DNA of 15,382 bases from Leptolyngbyaceae cyanobacterium M65_K2018_010 (lineage in GTDB: Bacteria; Cyanobacteriota; Cyanobacteriia; Phormidesmidales; Phormidesmidaceae). This document shows, one piece after another, positions 14,525-15,382 of this stretch. The notes beneath the pieces are model-generated. The model worked only from the letters and a program-made list of their open reading frames with translations. It was not told where the DNA came from and made no database searches. The position numbers and the translations under genes are program-made. Position 1 is the first letter of the stretch; every line of letters begins with the position of its first letter. The DNA is taken from positions 1 through 15,382 of the forward strand of contig DVEE01000001.1 of the NCBI GenBank assembly GCA_015295885.1, read 5' to 3'.

Positions 14525-14673
14525 CTTAGATTTGGGGGCTGGTACTCCACCACATTTCGCCGCCGTGAGTTCCTTGCCGTCGGTTCAGCAACGGGGAGAA
14601 TTCAAGCCAGGTTGATGCGCCAAATGGGAATGCGCCATTAAGATGAAGTACCAATAGTTGTCTTGCGTTGGCG

Positions 14674-15382
14674 ATGGCCACAGCCCCATCTATGGAGTTT
14701 TCCAGTCAAGAGACCCTACAGGCCTTTTTAGCCCGCTGGCTAGAGGAGCATGGGCACAGCGTTTATCGCCAGGTGCCCTCCCCGGCGGGTGGAAAGATTG
14801 ACATCCTGACCCAGGATTACGCCATTGACTGCTCCCATACCCTGACCCAGACTGCTCTGTGGAGTGCAGCCGATGATATGCAGGCCCAAACCCCTCACTT
14901 CCCTGATCAGCGGCCTGTTATTGCTGGCTTAACCCCCGACCAAGACTGGGAAGAAGCCTATAAATTAGCGGAACAGTTGAAGCACTCCGGCATTGAAGTT
15001 TGGTTTGTGGACCAGATGCCGCCCTTTGTTAATTACTACAATCAGTTAGTTAAGCAGAGTAAGCAGGCGGGGGAGAGGGCCTTTAAGCGCAACACCCCCC
15101 TAGGCGGATGTCTGATTTCCCTGGGGATGGCTACTATTCTGAGCCTGAGTTTCTGGCTTGCCTTTAACATTTTGGATCGTCACCAACTTAAGGTCGCCAC
15201 CAATAACCAGCAAAGTCGGGCTTGGGATCAACTCCACACCGCCGTGGAGGTGTGGGACTTGGATACGGCCCTCGGAAGCCTGGAGCAATTAGCCAAAAGC
15301 CGTAATCGCTGCGTGGCCAAATTTGCCGATCGCTTTCAAACGACCCTCGAGCAGCAAGGTTCCGAAGGATTTAGAGATATCA
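14674..15382 (+). CDS. 5' part of a membrane-anchored protein with a degenerate PD-(D/E)XK-like N-terminal domain
   Basis: An ATG at 14674 opens a frame with no stop through the window edge: 236 codons are present and the gene continues. Residues 8-115 look like a restriction-endonuclease-type fold: FLARWLEEHGHSVYRQV, then GGKIDIL (Asp43), then DYAIDCS (50-54) where active enzymes usually show [E/D]-x-K, then the alternating strands PVIAGL and GIEVWFVD. Here Ser54 replaces the catalytic Lys, so activity is doubtful. Residues 143-167 (LGGCLISLGMATILSLSFW...) form one membrane helix; the following part is polar, helical and predicted to lie on the opposite side. M7 (14692) is an alternative start; neither has a clear ribosome site. 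The fold assignment is an inference, and the function is unknown. Confidence 0.8.
   Translation, partial: MATAPSMEFSSQETLQAFLARWLEEHGHSVYRQVPSPAGGKIDILTQDYAIDCSHTLTQTALWSAADDMQAQTPHFPDQRPVIAGLTPDQDWEEAYKLAEQLKHSGIEVWFVDQMPPFVNYYNQLVKQSKQAGERAFKRNTPLGGCLISLGMATILSLSFWLAFNILDRHQLKVATNNQQSRAWDQLHTAVEVWDLDTALGSLEQLAKSRNRCVAKFADRFQTTLEQQGSEGFRDI

Noticed and set aside
14615..14637. Direct repeat ATGCGCCA twice with 15-bp period before the last gene
   Set aside because: Too short and only two copies; could be chance, though an operator cannot be excluded.
1..15382. Search for CRISPR arrays, tRNA or rRNA genes, IS elements and defence operons
   Set aside because: No regularly spaced repeats, no TTCGA-type tRNA arms in a cloverleaf context, and no transposase or recognisable defence gene set were seen on either strand.

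Overview
The window looks like chromosomal DNA from a GC-rich cyanobacterium. The palindrome GCGATCGC (HIP1, a cyanobacterial hallmark) occurs eight times in 15.4 kb, against a random expectation well below one. The proteins read as cyanobacterial types: an alanine dehydrogenase with the VPWTAT variant, a ClpC, a Nif11-domain peptide, a Uma2-family remnant and a TspO-like protein. A Leptolyngbya-like or related filamentous lineage is only a guess. No tRNA, rRNA, CRISPR array or transposase was seen.

Left part (1-4641). The 3' end of an unrecognised gene with a propeller-like strand (+) converges on a minus-strand block: a UMF1-type MFS transporter, then after 248 bp a CrtI-type phytoene desaturase, then after 3 bp alanine dehydrogenase. 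The last two look co-transcribed. CrtI is notable because most cyanobacteria use the CrtP/CrtQ/CrtH route.

Middle (4642-7748). Two plus-strand genes follow: a predicted membrane protein with a TerB-like N-terminus and a DUF697-like C-terminus, and a Tat-type secreted class 3 lipase. An imperfect hairpin lies between them. After the lipase comes a small decay zone: a 3'-truncated Uma2 nuclease gene (-) and a short degraded second copy of the lipase gene (+). That relic contains a 33-bp stretch identical to the intact lipase, plus an internal deletion and a frameshift.

Right-middle (7749-11140). A PDS/ZDS-like FAD oxidoreductase and a six-TM voltage-gated K+ channel with a C-terminal zinc ribbon are encoded on the minus strand with zero spacing (TAA directly followed by ATG). 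Divergent from them is a TspO/MBR-family membrane protein with an extra N-terminal helix. It converges on clpC across a striking palindrome with two alternative right arms.

Right end (11141-15382). A full-length but apparently divergent ClpC (-) is divergent from a Nif11-domain small protein (+) across 543 bp of non-coding DNA with hairpins and an AT-rich stretch. A clear intrinsic terminator ends the Nif11 gene. The last gene (+) runs off the window: an N-terminal domain resembling a PD-(D/E)XK nuclease fold without an obvious catalytic lysine, then one membrane helix.

Functional themes are pigment and light-stress chemistry (CrtI, FAD desaturase-like, TspO), membrane transport, and protein quality control. 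I see no complete new multi-gene system. The most unusual items are the lipase/Uma2 decay zone, the oxidoreductase-K+ channel pair, the orphan Nif11 peptide opposite a divergent ClpC, and the degenerate membrane-anchored nuclease-like protein.
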